Shown: positions 26,117 through 36,614 of the stretch, one piece after another
Layout: each line of letters opens with the position of its first letter
How positions within the stretch are numbered: the stretch's first letter is position 1
NCBI RefSeq assembly: GCF_002806945.1
Contig: NZ_NIHC01000005.1
Location: 310,001 to 374,000, forward strand
Length of the DNA stretch: 64,000 nucleotides
Direction of reading: 5' to 3'
DNA from: Marinobacter salexigens
Lineage (GTDB): Bacteria; Pseudomonadota; Gammaproteobacteria; Pseudomonadales; Oleiphilaceae
Position numbers and translations under genes: made by a program
The notes under the pieces: model-generated
What the model was told of the DNA's origin: nothing
What the model saw: only the letters and a program-made list of their open reading frames with translations
Database searches by the model: none

Positions 26117-26972
26117 TGAAAGGTCCCTTTTGGGGCCACTGCCCCAGTGTCATGCGGTCGTTACCGCCGTAGTCTTTGCGACTTTCTACCTTAACAAACC
26201 CGCGACTTACAAACAGCGCCTGAACCGCCTCGGCCTGATCGTACCCGTGCTCCAAAAGCAGCCAGCCCTCTGGATTCAGCCAGTCAGGCGCATCCTTAAC
26301 GATCATACGGATGTCATCAAGGCCGTCCGCTCCAGACACCAGCGCAGAGGCAGGCTCAAAGCGAACATCGCCTTCATTAAGATGGTGGTCGTCAGATGCG
26401 ATATAAGGCGGATTGGAAATAATCAGATCAAAACTGCCAGCAGGCAATCCCGCAAACCAACGGCTCTGGAAAACGTCTACGGGCAAGTTTAGTTGGCGTG
26501 CATTTTCTTGCGCCAAGACCACAGCGCCTTCCATCAGATCGCTGGCACTGACTGTCCAGCCAGGCCGCTCGCTGGCCAAGGCCAGTGCGATGGCGCCTGT
26601 ACCTGTACCCATATCAACAACACAGGCATTTTCTGGCATGGGCAGCTCCAACGCCTGCTCCACAAGGCACTCAGTATCCGGGCGGGGAATAAGGGTACTG
26701 TCGCTGACCTTCAAAGGAAGTGACCAAAACTCCTGATGTCCTAAAAGATAGGCAACCGGCATTCCTTGCATCCGCTCGTTCACGAGCTTTTCAAATTCCA
26801 CCGCTAACCTTGCAGCCACCTCTCGTTCCGGAAACGCACGAAAGCCTGAGCGGCTAAAGCCAGTGATGTGGGCAAGGAGCAACTCGGCATCGAGCCGAGC
26901 TGTATCACCGGAGATCCTGCTCGCTGCATCATCAAGCAACGCTTCGCAGGTTAGTAAAGGCTTACTCGTCAT
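26106..26972 (-). CDS. prmC: Release-factor glutamine methyltransferase PrmC
   Basis: An SAM-dependent enzyme that methylates the glutamine of the GGQ motif in RF1 and RF2, raising termination efficiency. It has 288 aa from ATG 26972; an in-frame extension to 27023 lies inside prfA. The helical N-terminal domain is followed by the methyltransferase fold with motif [17 protein letters not shown] (about residues 120-135) and the catalytic NPPY in [13 protein letters not shown] (about 190). Its start overlaps the end of prfA, its substrate, by 11 bp, so enzyme and substrate are coupled. Confidence 0.95.
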   Translation of the reverse strand: MTSKPLLTCEALLDDAASRISGDTARLDAELLLAHITGFSRSGFRAFPEREVAARLAVEFEKLVNERMQGMPVAYLLGHQEFWSLPLKVSDSTLIPRPDTECLVEQALELPMPENACVVDMGTGTGAIALALASERPGWTVSASDLMEGAVVLAQENARQLNLPVDVFQSRWFAGLPAGSFDLIISNPPYIASDDHHLNEGDVRFEPASALVSGADGLDDIRMIVKDAPDWLNPEGWLLLEHGYDQAEAVQALFVSRGFVKVESRKDYGGNDRMTLGQWPQKGPFNAQ

Positions 26973-28050
26973 CGGAAAGCGAAGCCAGCAACTCCGCTTG
27001 ATGCTCTTGCTGAAGCGGCACAATCACGGAATCCAGGTCGCCCGCGATCACATCATCAAGTTTGTACAGCGTGAGATTGATTCTGTGGTCGGTTACCCGG
27101 CCCTGAGGAAAGTTATAGGTGCGGATACGCTCCGAGCGATCACCACTCCCCACCAGACTTTTGCGGGTTTCAGCCATGGACTGCTGATGGCGCTCAGTTT
27201 CAACGTTCTGCAGTCTTGAAGCCAAGTGGCTCATGGCCTTGGCGCGATTCTTGTGCTGTGAGCGTTCTTCCTGACACTCCACCACTATGCCACTTGGCAA
27301 GTGAGTAATCCGGATGGCGGAATCGGTTTTGTTTACGTGCTGACCACCCGCACCCGAGGCACGGAAGGTGTCCACGCGCAGGTCACCCTTGTTGATCTCA
27401 ACAGCCTCTGCCTCATCGGCCTCCGGCATGACAGCAACCGTGCAGGCCGAGGTATGGATACGGCCTTGAGATTCAGTTTCCGGCACCCGCTGAACCCGAT
27501 GTGCGCCGGACTCAAACTTCAATGCGCCATAAACGGCATCGCCGGCTACACGCGCAATAATTTCCTTGAAACCGCCATGCTCACCTTCGTTTTCGCTCAG
27601 CACCTCAATTTGCCAGCGCCGGCTCTCTGCATAGCGGCTGTACATGCGAAACAGATCACCCGCAAAAATGGCAGCCTCATCACCGCCGGTTCCTGCCCGT
27701 ATTTCCAGAAACACGTTTTTACCGTCATTCGGATCTTTCGGCAGCATTAGCCGCTGCAGCTCTTCATCCAGCTCTGCAGATTTTTGCTCGGCAAGCGCAA
27801 GCTCTTCTTCAGCCATTTCGCGCATGTCGGCATCGCCGTCTTTCGCAAGCTCCTTGGCTTCGCTGATATCATCCAGCGACTGCTTCCATGCCCGAAAGCA
27901 CTGAACCACTGGTTCTATCTCAGAAAACTCCCGGGACAGTTCCCGAAATTTGTCTTGCTGGGCAATGGTGGCCGGATCGCTAAGCATAGCGCTGACCTCC
28001 TCGAAGCGCTCAATAAGCAGTTCGAGGCGGGACTGAATGGATGGTTTCAT
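26962..28050 (-). CDS. prfA: Peptide chain release factor 1
   Basis: Recognises UAA and UAG stop codons and triggers peptide release on the ribosome; 362 aa, the usual size. The anticodon-like PxT motif is Pro-Glu-Thr in [15 protein letters not shown]. The catalytic GGQ lies in [15 protein letters not shown] at about residues 235-237. The start shares an ATGA overlap with hemA (28047-28050) and the end overlaps prmC. The gene sits in the standard hemA-prfA-prmC operon. Confidence 0.97.
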   Translation of the reverse strand: MKPSIQSRLELLIERFEEVSAMLSDPATIAQQDKFRELSREFSEIEPVVQCFRAWKQSLDDISEAKELAKDGDADMREMAEEELALAEQKSAELDEELQRLMLPKDPNDGKNVFLEIRAGTGGDEAAIFAGDLFRMYSRYAESRRWQIEVLSENEGEHGGFKEIIARVAGDAVYGALKFESGAHRVQRVPETESQGRIHTSACTVAVMPEADEAEAVEINKGDLRVDTFRASGAGGQHVNKTDSAIRITHLPSGIVVECQEERSQHKNRAKAMSHLASRLQNVETERHQQSMAETRKSLVGSGDRSERIRTYNFPQGRVTDHRINLTLYKLDDVIAGDLDSVIVPLQQEHQAELLASLSDDE

Positions 28051-29336
28051 ATTTTTTCCGGAGTGGTCGTCGCGTCTACTTCCAGCACATCAAGCTGATG
28101 GAGTTCTCTCAGCCATTCTGTCACTTCGGTGCGGCCTTCGGTGGAGGCCTTTCGAACCTGAACAGACGGTTCATGCAGGAGCTTGTTTGTCAGGCCCCGC
28201 GCCAGACTGCGCAGTGCTGTTTCAGGATCCCCCCCATTACGTAAGGCTCGAAGGGCTTTTTCAGTTTCCATATCGCGCAAACTTTCCGCTCGCTGCCGAA
28301 ACTGCTTCAATGTGGAGACCGCATCCAGAGCCCTGAGCTGGCTAAGGAAGTCCTGCACACCATCTGCTATGAGGTTTTCCGCCTCACGGGCAGCACCTTC
28401 CCGGGTTCGGATATTTTCTTCGATTACCTGCCGCAGATCGTCAACAGTGTAAAGATACACATCTGCAAGGGACGCCACTTCCGGCTCTATGTCCCTGGGC
28501 ACAGCAATGTCTACCATGAAAAATGGCCGGTGTTTACGCTTTTTCAACGAACGTTCCACCGCACCTTTACCCAGAATCGGCAGCGGGCTGGCAGTAGATG
28601 AAATAATAATATCGACATCCGACAGGTAGTCTGGAATCTCCGACAGCACTATGCCTTTGCCGCCTCTGGATTCTGCGAGTGCCTGAGCCCGCTCAAGGGT
28701 GCGGTTAGCAACAATAAAGTGTTTCACACCAGCATCTGCAAGGTGACGGGCAACCAGCTCTATGGTTTGACCGGCGCCGATCAGCAATGCCTTGTTTTTC
28801 GACATGTCCGCAAAAATGCGATTAGCCATGCTTACTGCGGCGTAGGCTACAGATACCGGGTTTTCCCCGATGGCTGTCTGTGTTCGAACACGCTTGGCTA
28901 CGGAAAAGGTCTGCTCAAACATCCGCGAAAGAAACGACCCACTTCCGCCATGTTCCCGGGCAAGTGCGTAGGCGTCCTTTAACTGACCAAATATCTGCGG
29001 CTCACCCAAAACCATGGAGTCCAACCCGGCCGCAACGCGCATCATGTGCCGCACCGCCTCAGCGTCGCGGTGGACATAAAGCACTTCCTCAAGCTCGGCC
29101 GCATCCAGATCATGAAAGCCTGCCAGCCAGCGCAAAACCAAGGGGGCACAATCGTCGTCGCCCGCCAGATATAATTCTGTGCGATTACAGGTTGATAGAA
29201 TCGCAGCCTCACTGGCCCCGGATGCCGCCCGCAATTCTGCAAACGCCTCTGACATACGCTCAGGCGTAAACGCTACTCGCTCCCTCAACTCAACAGGGGC
29301 GGTGCGATGATTGATTCCCAGCGTTAGCAGTGCCAT
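28047..29336 (-). CDS. hemA: Glutamyl-tRNA reductase
   Basis: Reduces glutamyl-tRNA to glutamate-1-semialdehyde, the first committed step of haem and other tetrapyrroles. The 429 aa include the catalytic Cys-50 in [12 protein letters not shown], the NADPH domain with [16 protein letters not shown] at about residue 185, and the helical dimerisation tail. The N-terminus [21 protein letters not shown] is classical. It is the first gene of the leftward operon with prfA, prmC and moeB. It is divergent from the TPR-lolB-ispE unit across 248 bp. Confidence 0.97.
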   Translation of the reverse strand: MALLTLGINHRTAPVELRERVAFTPERMSEAFAELRAASGASEAAILSTCNRTELYLAGDDDCAPLVLRWLAGFHDLDAAELEEVLYVHRDAEAVRHMMRVAAGLDSMVLGEPQIFGQLKDAYALAREHGGSGSFLSRMFEQTFSVAKRVRTQTAIGENPVSVAYAAVSMANRIFADMSKNKALLIGAGQTIELVARHLADAGVKHFIVANRTLERAQALAESRGGKGIVLSEIPDYLSDVDIIISSTASPLPILGKGAVERSLKKRKHRPFFMVDIAVPRDIEPEVASLADVYLYTVDDLRQVIEENIRTREGAAREAENLIADGVQDFLSQLRALDAVSTLKQFRQRAESLRDMETEKALRALRNGGDPETALRSLARGLTNKLLHEPSVQVRKASTEGRTEVTEWLRELHQLDVLEVDATTTPEKI

Positions 29337-29584
29337 TTCTCGGTTCTACAATCCTCTGTCGATGAACTGTGTATATTAGCGCCATTATGCAGGCATTTTA
29401 GCGGCCAGAGCCTTCAGCTGCCACCCAAAAGCGCATAGGCTTCGGGAAGTGCGGACAGGTTGGGCAAGAACAAGAGCTTATGCCATTATAGGGAATCGGC
29501 GCACTCCGGGCCCGACTCAACTCAAAAAAAGAGGGGGTTCCGGGCCCTTTCAAGGTGCCCAGTCAATAAATCACGGGAAGTTGC
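29337..29584. promoter_or_regulatory. Divergent promoter region hemA / TPR lipoprotein gene
   Basis: This 248-bp spacer must hold both promoters. On the minus strand a TAATAT lies about 40 bp before hemA, but no convincing -35 accompanies it. No other feature is clear. Confidence 0.35.
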
Positions 29585-31342
29585 ATGTACAAATCCGCAC
29601 CGCTTTTGGTTACCTGCCTGTTAAGCCTTTCACTGGCAGGCTGCGCCAGTATAACCGGTTCCGGGCACTCGCCTGATGTCGACGAAACAATCACGAGCAC
29701 GCAAAAAGGCTCCCAAAAAATCAGCAACGAGCCGCCTGTAGAGTACGCAGATTTTGAGCCAGAAATACTGTACTTGCTGCTCACTGCAGAAATTGCCGCC
29801 CAGCGGGGCCGGTACGACGTTACCCTGGTTAACTACATCAAAGCCGCACAGCAGTCCCGGGACACCAAGGTGATCGAGCGAGCCATGCGCATTGCCCAAT
29901 CACTCAATGGTGACAACGCTCAGAAGCAGCTGGCGGAGCTGTGGCTTGAAATAGATCCGAGCAACCTCTATGCGCTTCGAATTTCCGCCATTCAGGCCGT
30001 CAAACGTAACGAGCTTGAAGCCGCTTTGGGATATATGGAACAGATTCTGAACCAGGGCGAAGATGCGGATTTTGACAGCCTTGCTGCAATGGCAGGCAAC
30101 TTGCCACCCGAGCAACGGCAAGAACTGCTAACACTATACAACGAGATGGCATACCGCCACCCTGGCGTACCTGAACTGGAATACAGCATCGCCTTGCTGC
30201 TGAAAATCGTTGGGAATCCACAGGCAGCCCTTAGCCGCCTTGAACCGCTGCTAAAAGAAACACCCAATTTTCAGCCTGCCATTATCCTGAAGGGCGATCT
30301 TCTGTATCAGAGCGACAGAGAAAACGAAGCCCTCGAACATTTGATGATAAACACCCGTCGCTTTCCGGCAAACCGCCAAATGGGCACTCTTTATGGGCGC
30401 ATGCTTATCAGTGAAGGCGAACTGCAAGCTGCCCAAGACGAATTCAACCGCCTCGTGCAACGCTACCCGGACACCCCTGGCCTGCGCCTCTCACACGCGC
30501 TTGTTGCTTTGGAAAATGGGCAACTTGATCTGGCAAAGGAAGAACTCAGCAAGCTGGCTGAGCAGGGCCACCACACCAACGAAGCCAACTATTACCTCGG
30601 CAGGATTGAGGATGAGGCCGGCAATACGGAGCAGGCCATCGGTTACTATCAGAGTGTGGAAGACGGCAACTACTACTTCCCCTCACTTGCCCGGGCCAGC
30701 GCACTACTGACAGCAGAAGGCAAACTCGACAAAGCACTCGACGACATCCGTTCCATGCGCAGCGCCAACCCGAAACAGGCCGAAAATTACTGGCTGCTTG
30801 AGGTTAACCTGTTACTCGACCAGAAGCTGCAACAGGAAGCTGTTGAAGCCGCCACGGGCGCTCTTGTGGACCACCCTTCCAACCTTCAGATCCGCTATGC
30901 GCGGGCGATGCTGTTCGATGCCCTGCAGCAGCCAGAAAAGGCCGAAGCAGACCTCAAGCAGATCATCGACAGCGACCCGAAAAACGCCGTCGCCCTGAAT
31001 GCTCTGGGGTATATTCTTACTACCCGCACTAACCGCCTCAGCGAAGCCCGTGGCTACATTGAGCAGGCCTTGGCACTCGATCCCGAAAACCCGGCCATCC
31101 TTGATAGTATGGGCTGGGTTCTGTTTCAGCAGGGCCAGATCAAGCCCGCACTCGATTACTTGTCCAGCGCTTGGGCGGCTTTCCCCGACCCCGAAGTTGC
31201 TGCCCATTACGGAGAAGCCTTATGGTTTAGCGGCGCCGAAGAACAGGCACAGATCATATGGAAAGAAGCTCTGGAGCAGGATGCTGATCACGAGGTACTG
31301 CGGGAAACCATTGAACGACTGACGAACACCGGTGAGCAGTAA
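29585..31342 (+). CDS. Tetratricopeptide-repeat outer-membrane lipoprotein
   Basis: A lipoprotein of 585 aa with signal peptide and lipobox (SLSLAGC, Cys near residue 20). The rest is helical repeat. TPR-like units are visible through the protein, the clearest at about 455-540 (AEADLKQIIDSDPKNAVALN, ARGYIEQALALDPENPAILD). It occupies the position of the PA4667-type gene upstream of lolB in pseudomonads. TPR lipoproteins usually scaffold envelope complexes; no partner is known. It overlaps lolB by one base (TAATG at 31340-31344). Confidence 0.85.
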   Translation: MYKSAPLLVTCLLSLSLAGCASITGSGHSPDVDETITSTQKGSQKISNEPPVEYADFEPEILYLLLTAEIAAQRGRYDVTLVNYIKAAQQSRDTKVIERAMRIAQSLNGDNAQKQLAELWLEIDPSNLYALRISAIQAVKRNELEAALGYMEQILNQGEDADFDSLAAMAGNLPPEQRQELLTLYNEMAYRHPGVPELEYSIALLLKIVGNPQAALSRLEPLLKETPNFQPAIILKGDLLYQSDRENEALEHLMINTRRFPANRQMGTLYGRMLISEGELQAAQDEFNRLVQRYPDTPGLRLSHALVALENGQLDLAKEELSKLAEQGHHTNEANYYLGRIEDEAGNTEQAIGYYQSVEDGNYYFPSLARASALLTAEGKLDKALDDIRSMRSANPKQAENYWLLEVNLLLDQKLQQEAVEAATGALVDHPSNLQIRYARAMLFDALQQPEKAEADLKQIIDSDPKNAVALNALGYILTTRTNRLSEARGYIEQALALDPENPAILDSMGWVLFQQGQIKPALDYLSSAWAAFPDPEVAAHYGEALWFSGAEEQAQIIWKEALEQDADHEVLRETIERLTNTGEQ

Positions 31343-31977
31343 TGCCGGCTTCTGTTCGCCTGTGGATAGCTATCGCACTTTTGACGAGCCTGAGTGCCTG
31401 CACCACTATCCAGGTAGAGCCTCTGCCCGAGGGCATGACAGATCAGCCTCCAGCCGACTGGCAGGATCGCTCCGTAAAGCTGGGGCAGTTTGATCACTGG
31501 CGCTTATCGGGCAAATTAGCGGTACGCCAACCGTCAGATAGTGGCACTGCCATTATCAACCACTGGATACAGGAAGGCGAAGCCTACGACCTGGCCTTAT
31601 CATCCTCTTTTTTGGGGATGGGCAGCACAATATTAAAAGGCGTTCCGGGGTTTATTGAACTCACTCTGTCCAATGGTGAAACATACCGCTCCGGAGACCC
31701 GGGCGCCCTGATGGAAGCAGCAACCGGCTGGCAACTGCCAATGGAAAGCCTTATCTGGTGGATTCGCGGCCTGCCAGCACCTGCAAGCGACTTCCGGCTG
31801 CTGTTTGACGACCGGGGCGAGCTGGCAATGATTCGCCAGGACGGCTGGGAAATCCGTTACGACCGCTGGCATCCGCTGCAAGGCGACACACCCGCCCTGC
31901 CCGCCAGAATCACCGCATTGAAAGACAGCAAGCGCGTGCGCGTTGTTGTTAGCAACTGGCAGGACCTGAACCCGTGA
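31342..31977 (+). CDS. lolB: Outer-membrane lipoprotein receptor LolB
   Basis: Accepts lipoproteins from periplasmic LolA and inserts them in the outer membrane. It has 211 aa with a signal peptide ending in a lipobox (TSLSAC, Cys-20), so it is itself a lipoprotein. The mature region contains the beta-barrel pattern WRLSGKLAVRQPSDSGTAII and LPMESLIWWIRGLPAP, matching LolB. It is wedged between the TPR lipoprotein and ispE with overlaps on both sides (TAATG and GTGA), the conserved gammaproteobacterial arrangement. Confidence 0.93.
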   Translation: MPASVRLWIAIALLTSLSACTTIQVEPLPEGMTDQPPADWQDRSVKLGQFDHWRLSGKLAVRQPSDSGTAIINHWIQEGEAYDLALSSSFLGMGSTILKGVPGFIELTLSNGETYRSGDPGALMEAATGWQLPMESLIWWIRGLPAPASDFRLLFDDRGELAMIRQDGWEIRYDRWHPLQGDTPALPARITALKDSKRVRVVVSNWQDLNP

Positions 31978-32837
31978 CCACCACACTCACCCTTCCTTCG
32001 CCCGCCAAGCTCAACCTCTTTCTGCACATCGTTGGCCGGCGCCCGGATGGTTACCACGAGCTCGAAACCCTGTTTCAGTTCCTTGATTACGGCGACGACA
32101 TTACGCTCACCCTGACCTCCGAACGCCCTGGCATTCGCCTTGAGAGTCCCATTCCCGGCGTTTCAGACGATGACAACCTTATTGTCAAAGCGGCTCGTGC
32201 CCTTGCCAGAAAAACGCCTGACGAACTGCCAGGCGTCAGCATCAGCATCAACAAGCGCCTGCCTATGGGTGGCGGGCTCGGCGGCGGAAGCTCCAATGCA
32301 GCCACCACTCTCCTGGGGCTTAACTACCTCTGGAAGCTTGGACTAGGGCTCGACGAGCTTGCTGACATAGGCCTTACGCTCGGGGCTGATGTGCCGGTTT
32401 TCGTTCACGGCCATGCGGCTTTCGGCGAGGGAGTCGGTGAAAAACTGACTCCGGCTTTCCCGCCAGAAGACTGGTTTCTGATCCTGAAACCGGCCTGCAA
32501 CATCAACACCGGAAAGATATTTTCGGCACAAGGCTTGACAAGAGACACCCCGAAGATGACAATAGCGCCCGCTTTTGAGGGAGACGCCTCGAGGTACCGA
32601 AACGACTGTGAAGATGTGGTTAACAAGCTATATCCTGAGGTCAAACAGAGCATGGAATGGCTCACACAATTCGGACCTGCAAGATTAACCGGAACCGGGG
32701 CTTGCATATTTGGACGTTTCCCTACAGAATCCGCAGCCCGGATTATCTGGGAAAGCAAACCCTCCGGCATCACCGGGTTCGTAGCTAAAGGGGTGAACAT
32801 TTCACCTCTACACCAAAAGCTGACAGAGCTGGAATGA
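31974..32837 (+). CDS. ispE: 4-diphosphocytidyl-2-C-methyl-D-erythritol kinase
   Basis: A GHMP kinase of the MEP (non-mevalonate) isoprenoid pathway, phosphorylating CDP-methylerythritol; 287 aa. The N-terminus shows [23 protein letters not shown], and the ATP loop is [18 protein letters not shown] at about residues 94-111. The C-terminal [14 protein letters not shown] completes the fold. It starts at GTG 31974, in a GTGA overlap with lolB. The tRNA-Gln gene follows 19 bp after the stop. Confidence 0.96.
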   Translation: MTTTLTLPSPAKLNLFLHIVGRRPDGYHELETLFQFLDYGDDITLTLTSERPGIRLESPIPGVSDDDNLIVKAARALARKTPDELPGVSISINKRLPMGGGLGGGSSNAATTLLGLNYLWKLGLGLDELADIGLTLGADVPVFVHGHAAFGEGVGEKLTPAFPPEDWFLILKPACNINTGKIFSAQGLTRDTPKMTIAPAFEGDASRYRNDCEDVVNKLYPEVKQSMEWLTQFGPARLTGTGACIFGRFPTESAARIIWESKPSGITGFVAKGVNISPLHQKLTELE

Positions 32838-32856
32838 TGCCAAAAAAGCACGATAC

Positions 32857-32931
32857 TGGGGTGTCGCCAAGTGGTAAGGCAACGGGTTTTGATCCCGTCA
32901 TGCGCAGGTTCGAATCCTGCCACCCCAGCCA
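32857..32931 (+). tRNA. tRNA-Gln (anticodon TTG)
   Basis: A 75-nt cloverleaf with encoded CCA (32929-32931). The acceptor stem TGGGGTG/CACCCCA is perfect, followed by discriminator G. The anticodon loop TTTTGAT gives TTG, and GGTTCGAATCC is the T arm. It sits between ispE and prs with no clear separate promoter, so it is probably processed from the operon transcript. Confidence 0.97.
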
Positions 32932-32983
32932 CCTTTCTCCCGCTTCTTCTGACTCAATCTCCGAAAATGAGAAGGATGCCGTC

Positions 32984-33934
32984 GTGTCCAAATTGATGAT
33001 ATTCACTGGCAATGCCAACCCTGAGCTTTCCCACGCTATCGCCAAAAAACTCCATATACCCATGGGAGAGGCGACTGTTGGCTGCTTCAGCGATGGTGAG
33101 ACCACCGTTGAAATTAACGAAAATGTACGTGGACATGATGTATTTATCATTCAGCCCACGTGCTACCCGACCAATGACAACCTGATGGAACTGATCATGA
33201 TGGCCGATGCCTTGCGCCGTGCCTCTGCATCACGCATCACAGCAGTCATCCCCTATTACGGGTATGCACGCCAGGATCGCCGGGTTCGCTCCAGCCGCGT
33301 TGCCATCAGCGCCAAGGTTGTTGCAGACATGATTTCCAGTATTGGCGTAGACCGCGTACTGACGGTAGACCTGCACGCCGATCAGATTCAAGGCTTTTTC
33401 GATGTACCGGTGGACAACATTTACGCCACACCCGCTCTGCTCGACGACATTGAAAAACAGCGGTTCGAGAACTTCGTTGTGGTTTCACCGGATGTAGGCG
33501 GCGTTGTACGCGCCCGGGCTATTGCCAAGCGCCTGGATGATGCCGACCTGGCCATCATTGACAAGCGCCGCCCCAAAGCCAACGTATCTCAGGTTATGCA
33601 CATCATTGGCGACGTTGCAGACAAGACCTGCATCCTTGTGGACGACATTGTCGATACCGCCGGCACCTTGTGTAAGGCCGCAAACGCTCTGAAAGACCGC
33701 GGTGCAACCCGTGTTGTGGCTTACATCACCCATCCCGTTCTCTCTGGCCCGGCCATTGAAAACATCAACGCGTCAGTAATTGACGAAGTTGTTGTGTGTG
33801 ACACCATCCCGCTGGGTGACAAAGCCAAGAACTGTGCTAAAATCCGCCCCCTCAGTATGGCTGGACTGCTCGCTGAATCTATTCGCCGCGTAAGCAACGA
33901 AGAGTCCATCAGTGCGCTGTTCGAGAACGCCTGA
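32984..33934 (+). CDS. prs: Ribose-phosphate pyrophosphokinase (GTG start)
   Basis: Makes PRPP from ribose 5-phosphate and ATP for nucleotide, His, Trp and NAD synthesis; 316 aa. It starts at GTG 32984 with GAAGGA at 32971-32976; a longer in-frame reading would run through the tRNA. Visible landmarks are [16 protein letters not shown] (about 35-50), the flexible ATP loop [18 protein letters not shown] (about 97-114), and the PRPP loop [12 protein letters not shown] (about 219-230). It is followed by a strong terminator. Confidence 0.97.
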   Translation: MSKLMIFTGNANPELSHAIAKKLHIPMGEATVGCFSDGETTVEINENVRGHDVFIIQPTCYPTNDNLMELIMMADALRRASASRITAVIPYYGYARQDRRVRSSRVAISAKVVADMISSIGVDRVLTVDLHADQIQGFFDVPVDNIYATPALLDDIEKQRFENFVVVSPDVGGVVRARAIAKRLDDADLAIIDKRRPKANVSQVMHIIGDVADKTCILVDDIVDTAGTLCKAANALKDRGATRVVAYITHPVLSGPAIENINASVIDEVVVCDTIPLGDKAKNCAKIRPLSMAGLLAESIRRVSNEESISALFENA

Positions 33935-33996
33935 GTAGGCCGCCCAACGTAATTCGTCAAAATACCGCGGGTTACAAGGTGAGCAATTAAAATACC

Positions 33997-34030
33997 GAGT
34001 CGGGAGCCCAATCAGGCTCCCGACTCTTTT
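33997..34030 (+). terminator. Rho-independent terminator after prs
   Basis: GAGTCGGGAGCC (33997-34008) and GGCTCCCGACTC (34015-34026) form a perfect 12-bp stem with a 6-nt loop followed by TTTT. It separates prs from rplY. Confidence 0.93.
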
Positions 34031-34119
34031 AGTCAGCCGGAAACCTCCGGCTTTTTGAAACCATCGCCTGTCCAAACGCCTGGTCGCGGGCAGTTCAGGT
34101 GACGATTGAGGTAAAAACC

Positions 34120-34776
34120 ATGTCTCAGGACTTTGTTATTCAAGCATTTCCTCGTGACGACAAGGGGAAAGGTGCGAGCCGCCGCCTGCGTCGCGAAGAA
34201 GGTAAAATTCCAGCCATCATTTACGGTGCTGGCAAAGATGCTACTCCGATTTCTATCTGGCAGAACGAGCTGAAGAAAGCCCTGGAAAACGAAGCATTCT
34301 TCTCGCACATTCTGACGATCGATCTGGAAGGCAAGAAAGAAAGCGTTATCATCAAGGATCTGCAGCGTCATCCGTACAAGTTGCTGCTATCTCACGCCGA
34401 TTTCCAGCGCGTAGAGAAGGACCAGGAAATCCTTGTACACGTTCCGGTGCACCTGCTGAACGAAGAGTCAGCTGAAGCCATTAAGACCTTTGGTGGTGTT
34501 GCATTCCGCCTGATGACAGAAGTTGAAGTAGCCTGTCTGCCGAAGGATCTGCCTGAGTCTATCGAAATCGATATGACTGATATCGAAATGGATCAGGTTG
34601 TTCACATGAGTGACCTGAAACTGCCAGAAGGCGTTCGTATACCTGCCCTGCAGCATGGTGCTGAGCACGACCAGGCTGTTGTGTCTGTCAGCAAGCCGAG
34701 AGGCTCTCAGGTTGAAGACACTGAAGGCGAAGAAGCTGAAGGTGAAGAAGGCGAAGAAGGCGAAAGCAAGGAGTAA
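34120..34776 (+). CDS. rplY: Ribosomal protein bL25 (CTC-type, long form)
   Basis: Binds 5S rRNA in the large subunit. The 218 aa make it the long CTC/TL5 form: an N-terminal L25 domain (FPRDDKGKGASRRLRREEG) plus a C-terminal beta domain (~100-195). An extremely acidic tail (EGEEAEGEEGEEGESKE) ends the protein. ATG 34120 is preceded by GAGG with 8-bp spacing; a GTG at 34099 in frame is less likely. pth follows 21 bp later, the usual rplY-pth-ychF order. Confidence 0.95.
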   Translation: MSQDFVIQAFPRDDKGKGASRRLRREEGKIPAIIYGAGKDATPISIWQNELKKALENEAFFSHILTIDLEGKKESVIIKDLQRHPYKLLLSHADFQRVEKDQEILVHVPVHLLNEESAEAIKTFGGVAFRLMTEVEVACLPKDLPESIEIDMTDIEMDQVVHMSDLKLPEGVRIPALQHGAEHDQAVVSVSKPRGSQVEDTEGEEAEGEEGEEGESKE

Positions 34777-34797
34777 TCACTCCGGAGGCGTTGGCAA

Positions 34798-35391
34798 ATG
34801 GCACAGGATATTGTCATGGTGGTTGGCTTGGGTAACCCTGGCCCCGACTACGAAAATACCCGCCACAATGCCGGCGCCCTTTTCGTCGAAGCACTGGCCC
34901 GTGAAGCGGGCCAGTCGCTCCGCCCAGAAAAGAAATACCACGGGCATTACGCCCGCATCCAGTGGCAAGGTCTTGAGCTACACCTGCTGAATCCCGCTAC
35001 CTTTATGAACCGCAGTGGCCAGTCTGTAAAAGCCCTCGCGGATTTTTTCAAAATCGCACCCAGCCAGATACTGATTGCTCACGACGAGCTGGACCTCCCC
35101 CCTGGCACCGCCAAGCTCAAAAAAGGCGGAGGACACGGTGGCCATAACGGCTTAAGAGACTCCATCGCCCACCTTGGCACAAACGAATTCCAAAGACTTC
35201 GAATTGGTATCGGCCACCCTGGTGATAGCCGCAAGGTTACCGGCTATGTCTTAGGCCGCTTAGGCAAACGCGAAACGGAAGACCTCAACGAGGTATTCGA
35301 CGAAACCATGCGGGTGCTACCGGATGCAGTTTCTGGCAACCTCGCAGCCGCCATGAACCGCTTACACAGCTTCAAACCAACGACCGCCTGA
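34798..35391 (+). CDS. pth: Peptidyl-tRNA hydrolase
   Basis: Releases tRNA from prematurely dropped peptidyl-tRNAs; 197 aa, normal for the family. The N-terminus [19 protein letters not shown] carries the catalytic His-23. [13 protein letters not shown] holds the conserved Asn and Met of the active-site rim, and [26 protein letters not shown] contains the catalytic Asp near residue 98. It is 21 bp downstream of rplY and probably co-transcribed. Confidence 0.97.
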   Translation: MAQDIVMVVGLGNPGPDYENTRHNAGALFVEALAREAGQSLRPEKKYHGHYARIQWQGLELHLLNPATFMNRSGQSVKALADFFKIAPSQILIAHDELDLPPGTAKLKKGGGHGGHNGLRDSIAHLGTNEFQRLRIGIGHPGDSRKVTGYVLGRLGKRETEDLNEVFDETMRVLPDAVSGNLAAAMNRLHSFKPTTA

Positions 35392-35464
35392 GCCTGCCAG
35401 AGACCACTTCAGGCTAATCTACCAGCCCTGATTTCCCTCACTCGCACCCTTTGGCGTACACCGG

Positions 35465-35470
35465 TATAAT
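35465..35470 (+). promoter_or_regulatory. Candidate -10 of a ychF promoter
   Basis: A perfect TATAAT lies 35 bp before the ychF ATG. The -35 region 17 bp upstream (TCGCAC) is weak. Its position in the 114-bp pth-ychF gap makes a separate ychF promoter plausible. Confidence 0.45.
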
Positions 35471-35505
35471 CCGGCCAAACTTTCCAGTACCAGCAGAGGC
35501 ATTCC

Positions 35506-36597
35506 ATGGGTTTTAACTGCGGCATCGTCGGCCTGCCAAACGTCGGCAAATCCACCCTGTTCAACGCACTGACCAAAGCGGGCATTGGCGCGGAAAACTT
35601 CCCGTTCTGCACCATCGAGCCAAACGCAGGCGTGGTTGCCATGCCCGACCCACGACTGGATAAACTGGCAGAGATCGTCCAACCACAGCGCACCGTGCCT
35701 ACAACCATGGAGTTTGTGGACATTGCCGGCCTTGTAGAAGGTGCATCCAAAGGTGAAGGTTTGGGCAACCAGTTCCTGGCGAACATTCGCCAAACTGAAG
35801 CTATCGCCCACGTGGTTCGCTGCTTTGAAGACCCCAACGTTGTCCACGTTTCCAACAAAATTGATCCCGCAGCGGATATTGAGATCATCAATACCGAGCT
35901 TGCACTTGCAGATATGGACACCGTTGAGAAGGCTATCAAGCGTGTTCAGCGTATCGCCAAAGGCGGTGACAAAGAAGCCAAGGCCCAGATTGAAATTTTT
36001 GAACGGCTTCTGCCGGTATTGAACGAAGGCAAGCCAGTGCGGGGCATGGGGCTGGACAGTGACGAGCTACTGCTTATCCGCGAACTGTGCCTGCTCACCA
36101 TCAAGCCAACCATGTACATTGCCAACGTGAGCGAGGATGGTTTCGAGAACAACCCTCACCTGGACACTGTGCGCGAGATCGCCGAGCAAGAAAATGCCGT
36201 CGTGGTTCCCATCTGCAATAAAATTGAAGCTGAAATCTCCGAGCTGGAAGACGACGAAAAAAGCATGTTCCTTGAAGAGATGGGCATGGGTGAGCCAGGC
36301 CTGGACCGGGTTATCCGCGCGGGCTACAACCTGCTGGGTCTACAGACATACTTTACTGCAGGCGTTAAGGAAGTGCGGGCATGGACGGTAAAAATCGGCG
36401 CAACAGCCCCGCAAGCCGCTGCAGTGATTCATACGGACTTCGAGCGCGGTTTCATTCGTGCTGAGGTTATTGGCTACGACGACTTTGTGCAGTACAACGG
36501 CGAAGCTGGCGCTAAAGAAGCCGGGAAATGGCGCCTGGAAGGCAAAGAATACATCGTTCAGGACGGCGATGTGATTCACTTCCGGTTTAACGTTTAA
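35506..36597 (+). CDS. ychF: Redox-regulated ATPase YchF
   Basis: An Obg-family P-loop protein (OLA1 class) of 363 aa that prefers ATP to GTP, linked to ribosomes and oxidative-stress signalling. The P loop is [18 protein letters not shown] (about 8-25), followed by [20 protein letters not shown]. The specificity motif is CNKIEAE (NKxE instead of NKxD, about 235), the basis for ATP preference. A C-terminal TGS domain ends in [16 protein letters not shown]. Its transcript runs into a hairpin inside the end of the opposing macrodomain gene. Confidence 0.97.
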   Translation: MGFNCGIVGLPNVGKSTLFNALTKAGIGAENFPFCTIEPNAGVVAMPDPRLDKLAEIVQPQRTVPTTMEFVDIAGLVEGASKGEGLGNQFLANIRQTEAIAHVVRCFEDPNVVHVSNKIDPAADIEIINTELALADMDTVEKAIKRVQRIAKGGDKEAKAQIEIFERLLPVLNEGKPVRGMGLDSDELLLIRELCLLTIKPTMYIANVSEDGFENNPHLDTVREIAEQENAVVVPICNKIEAEISELEDDEKSMFLEEMGMGEPGLDRVIRAGYNLLGLQTYFTAGVKEVRAWTVKIGATAPQAAAVIHTDFERGFIRAEVIGYDDFVQYNGEAGAKEAGKWRLEGKEYIVQDGDVIHFRFNV

Positions 36598-36614
36598 ATC
36601 TGCCTGACTTGCAT

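Noticed and set aside
32834..32983. N-terminal extension of prs through tRNA-Gln
   Set aside because: The first 50 codons translate the tRNA and spacer; GTG 32984 has a proper ribosome site and matches family N-termini.
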